Assembly: GCA_023418925.1 (NCBI GenBank)
Contig: JAEZYS010000003.1
Span: forward strand, 186,001-250,000
Source: Bacillota bacterium
GTDB taxonomy: Bacteria > Bacillota > Clostridia > Oscillospirales > Ruminococcaceae
Reading direction: 5' to 3'
DNA length: 64,000 bases
The notes beneath the pieces are model-generated. The model had not been told where the DNA came from. It made no database searches and worked only from the letters and a program-made list of their open reading frames with translations. Every line of letters begins with the position of its first letter. Positions within the stretch are counted from its first letter, which is position 1. This document shows, in pieces, positions 1 through 8,643 of the stretch. A program made the position numbers and the translations under genes.

Positions 1-6
1 AAACTA

Positions 7-35
7 TTGACAGTAAAGGCAAAAAGAACTATAAT
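7..35 (+). promoter_or_regulatory. Perfect-consensus SigA promoter
   Basis: TTGACA at 7-12 and TATAAT at 30-35 are separated by exactly 17 bases, a full match to the housekeeping sigma-factor consensus. It sits about 30 bases upstream of a good ribosome site and a 39-residue ORF. Confidence 0.75.
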
Positions 36-65
36 TAATATAATTTATACAGGAGATATAATAAA

Positions 66-185
66 ATGACTGTTTTAAATGCATTTTACTTTATATTTTT
101 TGGCAGCGTTAGCTTTTATTTTGGACTAGCGTTTAATTGGTTATGCTCCGAAAATATTTTGCCAAATACAGTAAATGCATATTAG
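66..185 (+). CDS. Small hydrophobic protein, 39 aa, unknown
   Basis: A short ORF starts with ATG nine bases after AGGAG (52-56) and ends at TAG. The product begins MTVLNAFYFIFFGS and has a hydrophobic first half (about residues 4-26) that could span the membrane once, then a polar tail. I do not recognise a family. The case that it is a real gene rests on context: a perfect SigA promoter, a correctly spaced ribosome site and a terminator-like hairpin 26 bases after the stop form a complete monocistronic unit. It could instead be a small regulatory RNA in which the ORF is incidental. The upstream neighbour is outside the window. Confidence 0.55.
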   Translation: MTVLNAFYFIFFGSVSFYFGLAFNWLCSENILPNTVNAY

Positions 186-210
186 AATGAGCTGAATAAC
201 GCTTTTCTGT

Positions 211-249
211 CTGCGGCATTAAATTAATGTCACAGGCTTTTTATTTTTT
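211..249 (+). terminator. Intrinsic terminator of the small ORF
   Basis: The arms 211-221 and 225-235 pair over 11 positions with one mismatch and a tight loop, followed by a T-rich run to 249. It closes the transcription unit that begins at the promoter at 7-35. Confidence 0.6.
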
Positions 250-259
250 CATAGAAGTT

Positions 260-379
260 TAGCGTGATAAATACTTTTCACGCAGCTATTTATTCCTTTC
301 TGCAAATACAAGAGCAGAAATTTTGCTTAGCTGAACTCAGTTCAGGTTCAAGAGTGGAATAAATAGCAGAAAGGAACGG
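260..379 (+). repeat. Interspersed structured element, copy 1
   Basis: This is the most complete of four related copies. Outer arms 285-296 and 356-367 are perfect reverse complements (12 bp). A second pair, 293-303 with 366-376, is also perfect (11 bp) and would cover the AAAGGAA ribosome site of the gene at 388. The two pairings share bases and exclude each other. A central hairpin CTGAAC-TCA-GTTCAG lies at 331-345. A small 5' hairpin (262-267 with 278-283) precedes the arms. Confidence 0.75.
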
Positions 380-387
380 TTATTATT

Positions 388-1440
388 ATGATTAAAAGGT
401 TTATCTGCTTATTTATGTCTGCTATTTTAATGTTTATGCTGTCAGGATGTTCTTTGCTTGAGAAATTTGGTATCGGTAAGGACGACAATAAAGAATCTGA
501 AACTTCTGCTACAGCAAGCAGGGAAGAACTTGAATCACAGGTATCTGCGCTTGAAAGTGAGCTTGAATCCTTCAAGGCTCAGACTGAACCTTCACTTGTT
601 CCGAAATCCAAGGCTGATTACATAAACGGAAAAGATAATCCTGCTGTAAGTATTGCTGTTGAAGCTAAAGATAAGGCAATGGAAAATCTCCCTGAAACAA
701 TAACTATCAGGGGTGTTGAATACAGTACATCTCTGACATCATTGACGCTCAATAATAAGGATCTAACAGATGATGATATCAAGGATCTCAAATACATGGT
801 CAACCTTACAGAGCTTCATATGTATCAGAATAAAATTACAGACCTTTCGCCGATTACAGGTATAACAGGACTGAAAACTTTGTCACTTTTCAAGAACAAC
901 ATCAGCGACCTTACTCCGCTTTCAGGACTTCTTAACCTTGAAGTGCTTTATCTGCGTTCAAACAATATCTCTGACATTTCACCTCTTGCAGGGCTTAAAA
1001 ATATCAAAAATCTTGATTTGTCGTTTAATAAAATTAAGGATATAACTGCTTTGTCAGAGCTTAATTCAATGATTATGCTTAGGCTTAATAATAATGAAAT
1101 TACTGACATTAAAGGCATTGAAGGTATGAAAGCAATAACAACTCTTCATTTGCACAATAATAAAATATCTGATATTTCTCCATTATGGAAAATGACTGTC
1201 CTTACCGAACTCTATGTTGATAATAACAATATCTCTGATATTACCATAATTGGTGATATATCTTCACTTCAATGGCTAAAACTTTCAAACAATCCTATAG
1301 AGGATATTTCTCCTGTAAGTACGCTGCACAATCTTAAAAAGCTTTGGATTGCAGGAGTTGAATACAAGGTAACAGATAAATATAATCAGCTTGAGGAAAT
1401 ACAGAATAGTATTCCTGACTGTCAGATTATTACCAAATAG
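388..1440 (+). CDS. Leucine-rich-repeat lipoprotein
   Basis: The 350-residue product starts with a lipoprotein signal peptide ending in the lipobox LSGC (Cys near residue 21), so it should be lipid-anchored on the outer face of the membrane. A short acidic coiled region follows (about 35-70). From about residue 120 to 330 there are roughly nine 22-residue leucine-rich repeats of the internalin/SDS22 type, with the recurring pattern N-x-I-S-D-I-S-P-L. Such repeats bind proteins, but no ligand can be inferred. The ribosome site AAAGGAA (370-376) is part of the structured repeat element upstream, so its translation may be controlled by that RNA. It stands apart from the aro operon that follows 84 bases later. 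Confidence 0.85.
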   Translation: MIKRFICLFMSAILMFMLSGCSLLEKFGIGKDDNKESETSATASREELESQVSALESELESFKAQTEPSLVPKSKADYINGKDNPAVSIAVEAKDKAMENLPETITIRGVEYSTSLTSLTLNNKDLTDDDIKDLKYMVNLTELHMYQNKITDLSPITGITGLKTLSLFKNNISDLTPLSGLLNLEVLYLRSNNISDISPLAGLKNIKNLDLSFNKIKDITALSELNSMIMLRLNNNEITDIKGIEGMKAITTLHLHNNKISDISPLWKMTVLTELYVDNNNISDITIIGDISSLQWLKLSNNPIEDISPVSTLHNLKKLWIAGVEYKVTDKYNQLEEIQNSIPDCQIITK

Positions 1441-1524
1441 CAGTACATGTTAATTTTTAGCCTTTAAGATTATAATAATTAGCATATTTAGCTTGTTTCA
1501 CAAAAAATTTAGGAGGTTTCTAAA

Positions 1525-2538
1525 ATGATCATTATTCTTAAAAAAAATGTGTCCAAGGAGTCTGTTGCAAGACTTGAACAGCTTATTGCTGCAAAGGGTG
1601 TAATTGCAAACCATATAGAGGGTGCTACTCAGAATATCATTGGGCTTGTAGGTGATACATCTGTAATTGATATTGAAAATATTATGGCGCAGGACTGCGT
1701 TGAGAATATCAAGCGTGTTCAGGAGCCTTATAAAAATGCAAATCGCAAGTTTCATCCCGATGATACAATTGTTGAAGCAGGTGGCTTGAAAATAGGTGAC
1801 GGTTCTTTGCAGATAATTGCAGGACCATGCTCTGTTGAAAGTGAAGAACAGATTATTTCTACTGCTATTGCCTGCAAGGAAGCAGGGGCAACAATGCTCA
1901 GAGGTGGCGCTTTCAAGCCAAGAACTTCTCCATATGCATTCCAGGGGCTTAGAGAAGAGGGAATCAAGCTTCTTATAAAGGCAAGAGAAATCACTGGTCT
2001 TCCAATTGTAACTGAAATAATGAGTTATGCTGACCTTGACTTGTTTAATGATATTGACGTTATTCAGGTCGGTGCAAGAAATATGCAGAACTTTGAACTT
2101 CTCAAAGCACTTGGTAAAACGGAAAAGCCAATTCTTTTAAAGAGAGGTCTTGCAAATACAATTGAAGAACTTCTTATGTCAGCGGAATACATTATGGCAG
2201 GTGGAAATCATAACGTTATCCTTTGTGAAAGAGGTATAAGAACTTTTGAAACAATGACAAGAAATACTCTTGATATTTCAGCTGTTCCTCTACTAAAAAA
2301 TAAATCACATCTCCCTGTTGTTGTTGACCCTAGCCATGCAACAGGAATAACATATCTTATCGAGCCATTGTCACTTGCTTCAATCGTTGCAGGTGCAGAT
2401 GCACTTGAAATTGAAGTTCATGTTGATCCTAAGTCTGCTCTTTCTGACGGCGGACAGCAGCTCACACCTGAAGCATTCAAGGATGTAATGAAGAAAATCA
2501 AGGATATTTCTGCTTTCCTTGGAAGAAGAATCGGTTAG
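1525..2538 (+). CDS. aroF: 3-deoxy-7-phosphoheptulonate synthase (type I beta)
   Basis: This enzyme condenses phosphoenolpyruvate and erythrose 4-phosphate, the first step of the shikimate pathway. The 337-residue length and an N-terminal ferredoxin-like/ACT-like region (about 1-65) mark the type I beta form found in Bacillus and Thermotoga. Family motifs are plain: IAGPCSVES, RGGAFKPRTSPY, VGARNMQNFELL, LLKRGL and VDPSHATG. The ribosome site GGAGG lies close before the ATG. It heads a tight run with aroB, aroA and aroC. The N-terminal domain is the usual seat of feedback control in this form, but its effector cannot be read from sequence. Confidence 0.95.
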   Translation: MIIILKKNVSKESVARLEQLIAAKGVIANHIEGATQNIIGLVGDTSVIDIENIMAQDCVENIKRVQEPYKNANRKFHPDDTIVEAGGLKIGDGSLQIIAGPCSVESEEQIISTAIACKEAGATMLRGGAFKPRTSPYAFQGLREEGIKLLIKAREITGLPIVTEIMSYADLDLFNDIDVIQVGARNMQNFELLKALGKTEKPILLKRGLANTIEELLMSAEYIMAGGNHNVILCERGIRTFETMTRNTLDISAVPLLKNKSHLPVVVDPSHATGITYLIEPLSLASIVAGADALEIEVHVDPKSALSDGGQQLTPEAFKDVMKKIKDISAFLGRRIG

Positions 2539-2559
2539 TATAAGATAAAAGAGGTTTAT

Positions 2560-3615
2560 ATGAAAAAGATAACTGTTAAGGTATCTGAAAAATATGATAT
2601 ATTAATTGGAAGCGGCTTGCTTGAGAATTGCGCAGGATATATCACGGAAGTGACATCAGCAGAAGCTTTTGCAGTCATTACTGATGATATTGTCGATAAG
2701 CTTTATTCAGAAACACTTATAAAATCTCTTACAGATGCAGGTCTGAAAGTATGCAAATTTGTATTTCCGCATGGTGAAGCTTCAAAATGTTCTGCTGTCC
2801 TGAATGATGTATATGACTTTCTTGCAGCCAACAATATAACTCGTTCCGACTGTATTATTGCACTCGGTGGCGGAGTTGTCGGTGACCTTTCAGGATATGC
2901 GGCAGCAACTTATCTTCGTGGGCTTGATTTCATACAAGTGCCGACAACATTGCTTGCACAGGTGGATTCTTCCGTCGGAGGAAAAACTGCCATTGACCTC
3001 CCATGCGGAAAAAATCTTGTAGGTGCTTTCAAACAGCCGAAAATTGTTCTTTGTGATACTGATACGCTTAAAACACTCAGCGAGGATATTCTTGTTGATG
3101 GCATGGGCGAGGTTATCAAGTATGGAATGATAAAGTCAGCGGAGTTATTTGAACTTCTTGATAAACATTCTCTTGACGACATTTTTACCATAATGGATGA
3201 TATTATTTACAGCTGTATTTCAATAAAAAGAGATATTGTTGAAGCAGATGAATTTGACAGGGGCGAGCGTATGCTCCTTAACTTTGGTCATACTCTCGGG
3301 CATTCAATTGAAAAATACTATAACTATACAGGCGTATCACATGGAAAGGCTGTTGCTCAGGGCATGAAGCTTATCACGCAGATTGCAGAAAAAGATGGAC
3401 TTTGCTATGACGGAACATATAATAAGCTTGTTTCATGCCTAGCAAAATATAATCTCGATCTTGACACAAAGCCTGCAACATCAGAGCTTGCTGATGCTTG
3501 CCTTAATGATAAGAAGCGTGATGGTGGAAATATAAACATAGTTATTTGTACTGATATTGGAGAATCAAAAATTATTAAAATGTCAGTTGAAAAGTTCATG
3601 CTGTTCCTTAGTTAA
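2560..3615 (+). CDS. aroB: 3-dehydroquinate synthase
   Basis: This cytoplasmic enzyme, NAD- and divalent-metal-dependent, cyclises DAHP to 3-dehydroquinate, step two of the shikimate pathway. The 351-residue length is normal. The NAD-binding stretch ALGGGVVGDLSGYAA and the motif QVPTTLLAQVDSSVGGKTA are visible, as are the metal ligands in the regions MGEVIKYG and NFGHTLGHSIE. It starts 21 bases after aroF and ends 16 bases before aroA, so the genes are almost certainly co-transcribed. Confidence 0.96.
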   Translation: MKKITVKVSEKYDILIGSGLLENCAGYITEVTSAEAFAVITDDIVDKLYSETLIKSLTDAGLKVCKFVFPHGEASKCSAVLNDVYDFLAANNITRSDCIIALGGGVVGDLSGYAAATYLRGLDFIQVPTTLLAQVDSSVGGKTAIDLPCGKNLVGAFKQPKIVLCDTDTLKTLSEDILVDGMGEVIKYGMIKSAELFELLDKHSLDDIFTIMDDIIYSCISIKRDIVEADEFDRGERMLLNFGHTLGHSIEKYYNYTGVSHGKAVAQGMKLITQIAEKDGLCYDGTYNKLVSCLAKYNLDLDTKPATSELADACLNDKKRDGGNINIVICTDIGESKIIKMSVEKFMLFLS

Positions 3616-3631
3616 ACTTCGGAGGTTGTTA

Positions 3632-4885
3632 ATGAATATAAAAATTATTCCGTCAAAGCTTATGGGTAGGCTTAATGCTCCGTCATCAAAAAGTTTTTCA
3701 CATCGTATGATTATTGCTGCAGCACTTGCAGGTGGTATTTCTGAAATCACAAATGTAACTTCGTCAGTTGATATCGAAGCTACTGTAAATGCAATGGTAC
3801 AGCTTGGTGCAAAAATTATTGAAGACGGTTCAACATATACAATAAAGGGCATTGGGGAAAAACCTGCAAAGAATGCCTGTATAGATTGCTGTGAAAGCGG
3901 TTCTACATTACGGTTTATTATTCCTGTTGCAGCTGTGCTTGGTTGCAGTACAGAATTTGACGGAAGAGGAAAGCTTCCGACAAGACCTATTACCCCATTT
4001 GTAAGGGAACTGTCAAAGCATGGTATAACTTTTGACTACAACAACGATATGCCCTTCGGAATTTCAGGTAAACTTAAAGGTGGAGAGTACGAAATTGAGG
4101 GAAACATTTCATCCCAGTTTATTTCGGGCTTAATGTATGCACTGCCTTTGTGCAGTGAAAATTCTGTTATCAGGGTTACATCAAAACTTGAATCAAAGCC
4201 TTATGTTGATATGACTATTTCAGCATTAAAGTGTTTTGGTATTGAGATAAAGGAATCTAAAGACGGTGAATCTGTTGTTTACAATATCGACGGCGGACAA
4301 AAGTATTCAGCGTCAAACCAGTCAGTTGAAGGAGATTATTCTCAGGCGGCATTTTTCTTCGTTGCAAATGCGCTTGGTTCAGAAATAAGCATACACAATC
4401 TTAACAAAAATACTACCCAGGGAGATAAAAAGATTCTTGAAATTTTACATGATATAGGTTATAATGATATGATGAAGTCTGTAATGGAACCATTTACCGT
4501 TGATGTTTCGGATATTCCGGATCTTGTACCTATACTTGCAGTTCTTGGATCGTTTACTTCAGGTAAATGCAGGCTCATCAACGCTAAAAGACTTAAAATA
4601 AAAGAAAGCAACAGACTTACTGCAACTGCTGACGCACTCAATGCAATCGGCGGCAAGGTAAAAACATTAGATGACAGCCTTGAAATTTCACCTGTAAAAG
4701 AATTTACGGGCGGTATAGTTGATGGCTGTAATGACCACAGAATAGTAATGGCAGCAGCAATTGCCTCAACTGTTTCAACTGAACCAGTTATCATTAAAGG
4801 CGCTGAAGCTGTAAATAAAAGCTATCCGTCATTCTTTGAGGAGTTTTGTAAACTTGGCGGCAGTGCAAAAATTATCAGTGAATAA
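3632..4885 (+). CDS. aroA: EPSP synthase
   Basis: 3-phosphoshikimate 1-carboxyvinyltransferase adds enolpyruvate to shikimate 3-phosphate. I place the start at the ATG after GGAGGT (3621-3626) because the product then begins MNIKIIPSK, in line with the family; an upstream in-frame start would overlap aroB. The product has 417 residues, the two-domain length. Motifs include PSSKSFSHR, ESGSTLRFIIP, GRGKLPTRPI, SSQFISGLMYALPL, EGDYSQAAFFF, and DCxDHRIVMA-like NDHRIVMAAA near the C-terminus. The pathway genes aroE, aroD and aroK are not in this cluster. Confidence 0.95.
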   Translation: MNIKIIPSKLMGRLNAPSSKSFSHRMIIAAALAGGISEITNVTSSVDIEATVNAMVQLGAKIIEDGSTYTIKGIGEKPAKNACIDCCESGSTLRFIIPVAAVLGCSTEFDGRGKLPTRPITPFVRELSKHGITFDYNNDMPFGISGKLKGGEYEIEGNISSQFISGLMYALPLCSENSVIRVTSKLESKPYVDMTISALKCFGIEIKESKDGESVVYNIDGGQKYSASNQSVEGDYSQAAFFFVANALGSEISIHNLNKNTTQGDKKILEILHDIGYNDMMKSVMEPFTVDVSDIPDLVPILAVLGSFTSGKCRLINAKRLKIKESNRLTATADALNAIGGKVKTLDDSLEISPVKEFTGGIVDGCNDHRIVMAAAIASTVSTEPVIIKGAEAVNKSYPSFFEEFCKLGGSAKIISE

Positions 4886-4968
4886 ATATACAATGTATAT
4901 ATTTTAGAAACATAAAATTAAGTCGGACAAAAATAAGCTTGAAATCTCCTGAAAGGATTGATAAAATA

Positions 4969-6060
4969 ATGTCTTCATTCTGGAACCATAACCTTACAGT
5001 ATCAATTTTTGGTGAGTCACATGGCCCTGCTATAGGTGTTGTGATTGATAATCTTCCTGCGGGAGAAACTATTAATCTTGATGAACTCAGAGAATTTATG
5101 GCAAGACGTGCGCCAAAGCAGGACAGCACTTCTACTCACAGACGTGAAAATGATATGCCAAGTATCATGTCAGGTGTCCTGAATAACAGAACAACAGGAA
5201 CTCCTCTTGCTGCTTTTATTCAGAATACAGATACACATTCACAGGATTATGGAAACATTTCAAAGCTTGCAAGACCAGGACATGCTGATTACACAGGAGC
5301 TTTAAGATACAAAGGCTTCAATGATGTAAGGGGCGGAGGGCATTTTTCGGGCAGACTTACAGCACCTCTTGTATTTGCAGGTGCTATCTGCGGTCAGATT
5401 CTTGAGCGTAGGGGTATTTATACCGGAGCGCATATAACCCAGATTCACAATGTCAAGGATTCCAGATTTAATCCTTGTGATATTACAAGAGATGAAATTA
5501 TAGCATTAAGGCACAAGAGATTCCCTGTGCTTAACGATAAAAAGGGCGACGCAATGGTTGAGGATATCAGCAGAGCTAGGGAAAGCCTTGACAGCGTTGG
5601 TGGAATAATTGAATGTGCAGTTACAAATGTACCGGCAGGCGTTGGTTCTCCAATGTTTGAAGGAATTGAAAACAGCATATCACAGCTTGTTTTTGGTATT
5701 CCTGCTGTCAAGGGCATTGAATTCGGTGCAGGTTTTGAAACAGCCAATATGCTCGGAAGCCAGAATAACGACGATTTTTATGTCGGTGATCATGGCCATG
5801 TCAAGACAAAGACAAACAATCATGGCGGAATTCTAGGTGGTATCTCATCAGGTATGCCAATAGTATTCAGAGTAGCATTCAAGCCTACTCCATCAATAGC
5901 TCAGCCACAGGAAACCATTGATTACAGTTCGCTCAAGAATGAGGTAATCAATATCAAGGGCAGACATGACCCTTGCGTTGTTCCAAGAGCTGTTCCATGC
6001 GTTGAAGCTGCTGCAAATATTGCTATTCTTTCTCATATGCTCGACTATCCTAACTTTTAA
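4969..6060 (+). CDS. aroC: Chorismate synthase
   Basis: This FMN-dependent lyase turns EPSP into chorismate, the last common step to aromatic amino acids. The ATG at 4969 is preceded by AAAGGA at 4952-4957 and gives a 363-residue protein beginning MSSFWNHNLTVSIFGESHG, the typical N-terminus. The signatures GESHGPAIG, RPGHADYTG, RGGGHFSGRLTAPLV and HDPCVVPRAVP are all present. A gap of 83 bases separates it from aroA. A GC-rich hairpin follows the stop. Confidence 0.96.
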   Translation: MSSFWNHNLTVSIFGESHGPAIGVVIDNLPAGETINLDELREFMARRAPKQDSTSTHRRENDMPSIMSGVLNNRTTGTPLAAFIQNTDTHSQDYGNISKLARPGHADYTGALRYKGFNDVRGGGHFSGRLTAPLVFAGAICGQILERRGIYTGAHITQIHNVKDSRFNPCDITRDEIIALRHKRFPVLNDKKGDAMVEDISRARESLDSVGGIIECAVTNVPAGVGSPMFEGIENSISQLVFGIPAVKGIEFGAGFETANMLGSQNNDDFYVGDHGHVKTKTNNHGGILGGISSGMPIVFRVAFKPTPSIAQPQETIDYSSLKNEVINIKGRHDPCVVPRAVPCVEAAANIAILSHMLDYPNF

Positions 6061-6086
6061 TAAATCTGCAGTTATGCTTTAATTTC

Positions 6087-6116
6087 CGGACGGTCGGGCA
6101 TGTGCCTTGCTGTCCG
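6087..6116 (+). terminator. GC-rich hairpin after aroC, terminator or attenuator
   Basis: Arms 6087-6091 and 6112-6116 (CGGAC/GTCCG) enclose a second pairing GGGCA/TGCC. Only a short T stretch follows, so it may be a weak terminator or RNA-processing site between the aro genes and the next gene. Confidence 0.4.
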
Positions 6117-6149
6117 CTTGCTTTTAAAAATACGAAAGGAATTTGTCTT

Positions 6150-6734
6150 ATGTCAAAAAGAAATATAATTAATCTTACAGACGTTGAACTTAGTTCAGCT
6201 CACTCAGTAAAGGTTTTGCTTTGTTTTATACTGGACAGGCTGAACCGTGAAATAACAGAAGCACAACTGCTTGAAATTGCACTGGACAGCGAGGTTGTAA
6301 ACTATTTCTTTTATGCTGAGGCTCTTTCTGATTTATTGAAAACTGGCGCTGTCTCAAGAAAAAATATTAACGGTGAGGATGTTCTTGTCCTTGAAGAAAA
6401 GGGACGTATGGGTTCTGATTATTTTAAGCAGTACATTCCGCACTATTTCAGAAAAAGACTTCTTACAGCCGCTTTATCATATTTTGCAAAGATAAAAAGA
6501 GAAAGCGAAGTTGAATCTGAAATAAAGGAAACAGAAAACGGATTTGAAGTTACATGTGCTATCAGGGATGCTTCATATGACCTTATGAGAATTACTCTCT
6601 ATGCTCCTGATAGGGATCAGGCAGAGCTTATAAAAAACAAGATTGTTCTCAACCCTGCTGAATTCTATAAAAATGTGGTAGGTTTTACTATTAACAATGA
6701 AGAGGAAACCATTGACGCAGAAAGCAAAATGTAG
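6150..6734 (+). CDS. DUF4364 family protein, probable regulator
   Basis: The 194-residue product, starting MSKRNIINLTDVE after GAAAGGA (6134-6140), fits the DUF4364 family of Firmicutes, which looks like a winged-helix DNA-binding fold at the N-terminus (about 15-75) followed by a mixed alpha/beta region. No target is known to me. It lies alone between the aro genes and the promoter of miaB, and ends about 25 bases before that promoter. The C-terminal half contains SYDLMRITLYAPDRDQAELIK, a stretch typical of the family. Confidence 0.7.
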   Translation: MSKRNIINLTDVELSSAHSVKVLLCFILDRLNREITEAQLLEIALDSEVVNYFFYAEALSDLLKTGAVSRKNINGEDVLVLEEKGRMGSDYFKQYIPHYFRKRLLTAALSYFAKIKRESEVESEIKETENGFEVTCAIRDASYDLMRITLYAPDRDQAELIKNKIVLNPAEFYKNVVGFTINNEEETIDAESKM

Positions 6735-6759
6735 ACATAATTGTAATTAATACAAGCAA

Positions 6760-6788
6760 TTGTAATTTGAAAAATATTGTGGTATAAT
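6760..6788 (+). promoter_or_regulatory. Promoter of the miaB-mutSL operon
   Basis: TTGTAA at 6760-6765, a 17-base spacer and TATAAT at 6783-6788. The bases TGG just before the -10 box make an extended -10 element. It lies 34 bases before the proposed miaB start. Confidence 0.65.
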
Positions 6789-6821
6789 TATTCTTGTAAA
6801 AATGTTTACGGAGGATTATAC

Positions 6822-8198
6822 TTGTTTACATATAAAGACTACATGAAGAAAGTCACCGACATCAATAGTCAGCGTGAAAGTCCGCCACTTTGCTATCTGC
6901 ATAGCTTTGGATGTGCGCAGAACGTCATTGACGGAGAAAAAGTAACAGGCATACTTGCTGATATGGGTTATGGCGTCACTAATGATATTTCTGTTGCAGA
7001 TATTATTATCTATAATACATGCGCTGTAAGAGAAAACGCTGAACTTAAAGTATTTGGCAATCTTGGCGAACTCAAACATCTCAAAGAGCAAAATCCCGAG
7101 CTTGTAATCGGAATATGCGGATGTATGGTTCAGCAGCCTCAGATTGTTGAGAAAATTTTGAAAACCTATAAGCAGGTTGACTTGATTTTTGGAACATTTG
7201 CTATTGAAGAGCTTCCAAGGCTTCTATATAATGTCTTGACAGAAAGAAAGGTATCCTGCGATATCAGCGAGACAAATACTTCTATCAATGAGGATTTTAG
7301 AACTGTCAGAAATGGCACATTAAAGGCTGGTGTGCCGATTATGTATGGCTGCAACAACTTCTGTTCATATTGCATTGTTCCTTATGTCAGGGGACGTGAA
7401 CGCAGCAGACAACCTGACTCAATTATAAAAGAGGTTAAAAGTCTTGCCGATGAAGGTTATAAGGAAATTATGCTTCTCGGTCAAAATGTAAATTCCTATG
7501 GCAGGGGACTTGATAAAGATATTGACTTCCCTGGGCTGTTAAGAAAGATAAATGATATAGACGGCGATTTTAAAATAAGGTTCATGTCATCACATCCTAA
7601 GGATGCTACGAAGGAACTTATTGATGCAATTGTAGATTGCGAAAAAGTGTGCAAGCATCTTCATCTTCCTATTCAGTCAGGAAGTGACAGAATTCTTGAA
7701 ATGATGAACAGAAAATATACCGCTGAAAAGTATATGGAGATTGTTGAATACGCCAGGAGCAGGATTTCAGACTTCTCATTTTCTACTGATATAATTGTTG
7801 GATTCCCGAATGAAACCTATGAGGATTTTCTCATGACAAAGGATATAATAAAAAGAGTTAAATTCGACAACATTTATTCGTTTATAAACAGTAAACGAAG
7901 TGGAACAAAAGCTGCTGAAATTGATGACAAAACTCCTTATGAGGAGAAAAGCAAACGAATGAGAGAGCTCCTTGAAACGCAGAGAGAAATTGCTGTTGAG
8001 GCTTATAAAAGATTCAAAGACAGGACACTTGAGGTTCTGTTTGATTCTGAAAGCAAGACAGACGGGTATATTACAGGCAAAAGCGATGAGTATATCATTG
8101 TTGAAGCAAAAGCTGACAAAAGTTTTATAGGGCAGCGTAAATCAGTTTTTGTAACAAAAACAATGAACTGGGCTGTCCGTGGAGAAATTATAGATTAG
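6822..8198 (+). CDS. miaB: tRNA-2-methylthio-N6-isopentenyladenosine synthase
   Basis: This radical SAM methylthiotransferase converts i6A to ms2i6A at position 37 of tRNAs reading UNN codons. I choose the TTG at 6822, seven bases after GGAGG (6810-6814); an ATG at 6843 is a second option. It has the three expected parts: an N-terminal MTTase domain with its cluster cysteines (SFGCAQN, NTCAVRE, GICGCM), the radical SAM motif CNNFCSYC, and a C-terminal TRAM domain (about 395-455). Its substrate is made by MiaA, encoded 5 kb downstream in the same run of genes. Confidence 0.93.
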   Translation: MFTYKDYMKKVTDINSQRESPPLCYLHSFGCAQNVIDGEKVTGILADMGYGVTNDISVADIIIYNTCAVRENAELKVFGNLGELKHLKEQNPELVIGICGCMVQQPQIVEKILKTYKQVDLIFGTFAIEELPRLLYNVLTERKVSCDISETNTSINEDFRTVRNGTLKAGVPIMYGCNNFCSYCIVPYVRGRERSRQPDSIIKEVKSLADEGYKEIMLLGQNVNSYGRGLDKDIDFPGLLRKINDIDGDFKIRFMSSHPKDATKELIDAIVDCEKVCKHLHLPIQSGSDRILEMMNRKYTAEKYMEIVEYARSRISDFSFSTDIIVGFPNETYEDFLMTKDIIKRVKFDNIYSFINSKRSGTKAAEIDDKTPYEEKSKRMRELLETQREIAVEAYKRFKDRTLEVLFDSESKTDGYITGKSDEYIIVEAKADKSFIGQRKSVFVTKTMNWAVRGEIID

Positions 8199-8228
8199 TC
8201 AATCTAAAGTAAAAAGGAGATAAATTCA

Positions 8229-8639
8229 ATGAGCGTTATCGAAAAAGCAAGAGAACTTGGAAAACTTATTCAGCAGGATGAAAGATATGCCGCTTATTAC
8301 AAGGCAAAGGAAGCAAATGATTCTGATGAAGAACTTCAGAAGCTTATAAGTGAATTCAATATGAAGAGAATTCAGCTTAATACTGAAATGTCAAAGCCTG
8401 ATAAGGACAAGGAAAAGCTTTCAGAACTTGATTCTGAAATCAAGTCACTTTACGGCAATATCATGGCAAACCCAAACATGGCTTTGTTCAATGATGCAAA
8501 GACAGCTATGGATGATATGCTTTCACAAATCAACATGGTTATTACTCTTTCTGCAAATGGTGAGGATCCAGAAACCTGCCCTACAGAAACAAGTCATTCA
8601 TGCGGAGGCAGCTGCTCAACATGCGGAGGCTGCGGCTGA
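8229..8639 (+). CDS. YlbF-family protein with Cys-rich tail
   Basis: The 136-residue product is mostly helical, with the YlbF/YmcA fold over residues 1-110. In Bacillus, YlbF, YmcA and YaaT form a complex that carries Fe-S clusters and affects RNase Y-dependent processing and development. Here the last 25 residues hold five or six cysteines (ETCPTETSHSCGG, SCSTCGGCG), which could hold a metal or a cluster. The codons for this tail also contain the GGAGG (8626-8630) that serves as ribosome site for mutS four bases downstream, so the two genes are translationally linked. Confidence 0.75.
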   Translation: MSVIEKARELGKLIQQDERYAAYYKAKEANDSDEELQKLISEFNMKRIQLNTEMSKPDKDKEKLSELDSEIKSLYGNIMANPNMALFNDAKTAMDDMLSQINMVITLSANGEDPETCPTETSHSCGGSCSTCGGCG

Positions 8640-8643
8640 TAAA

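Noticed and set aside
260..379. Known riboswitch classes for the structured element
   Set aside because: The core does not match the TPP, preQ1, ZTP, guanidine, fluoride or SAM motifs as I recall them, so no class is assigned.
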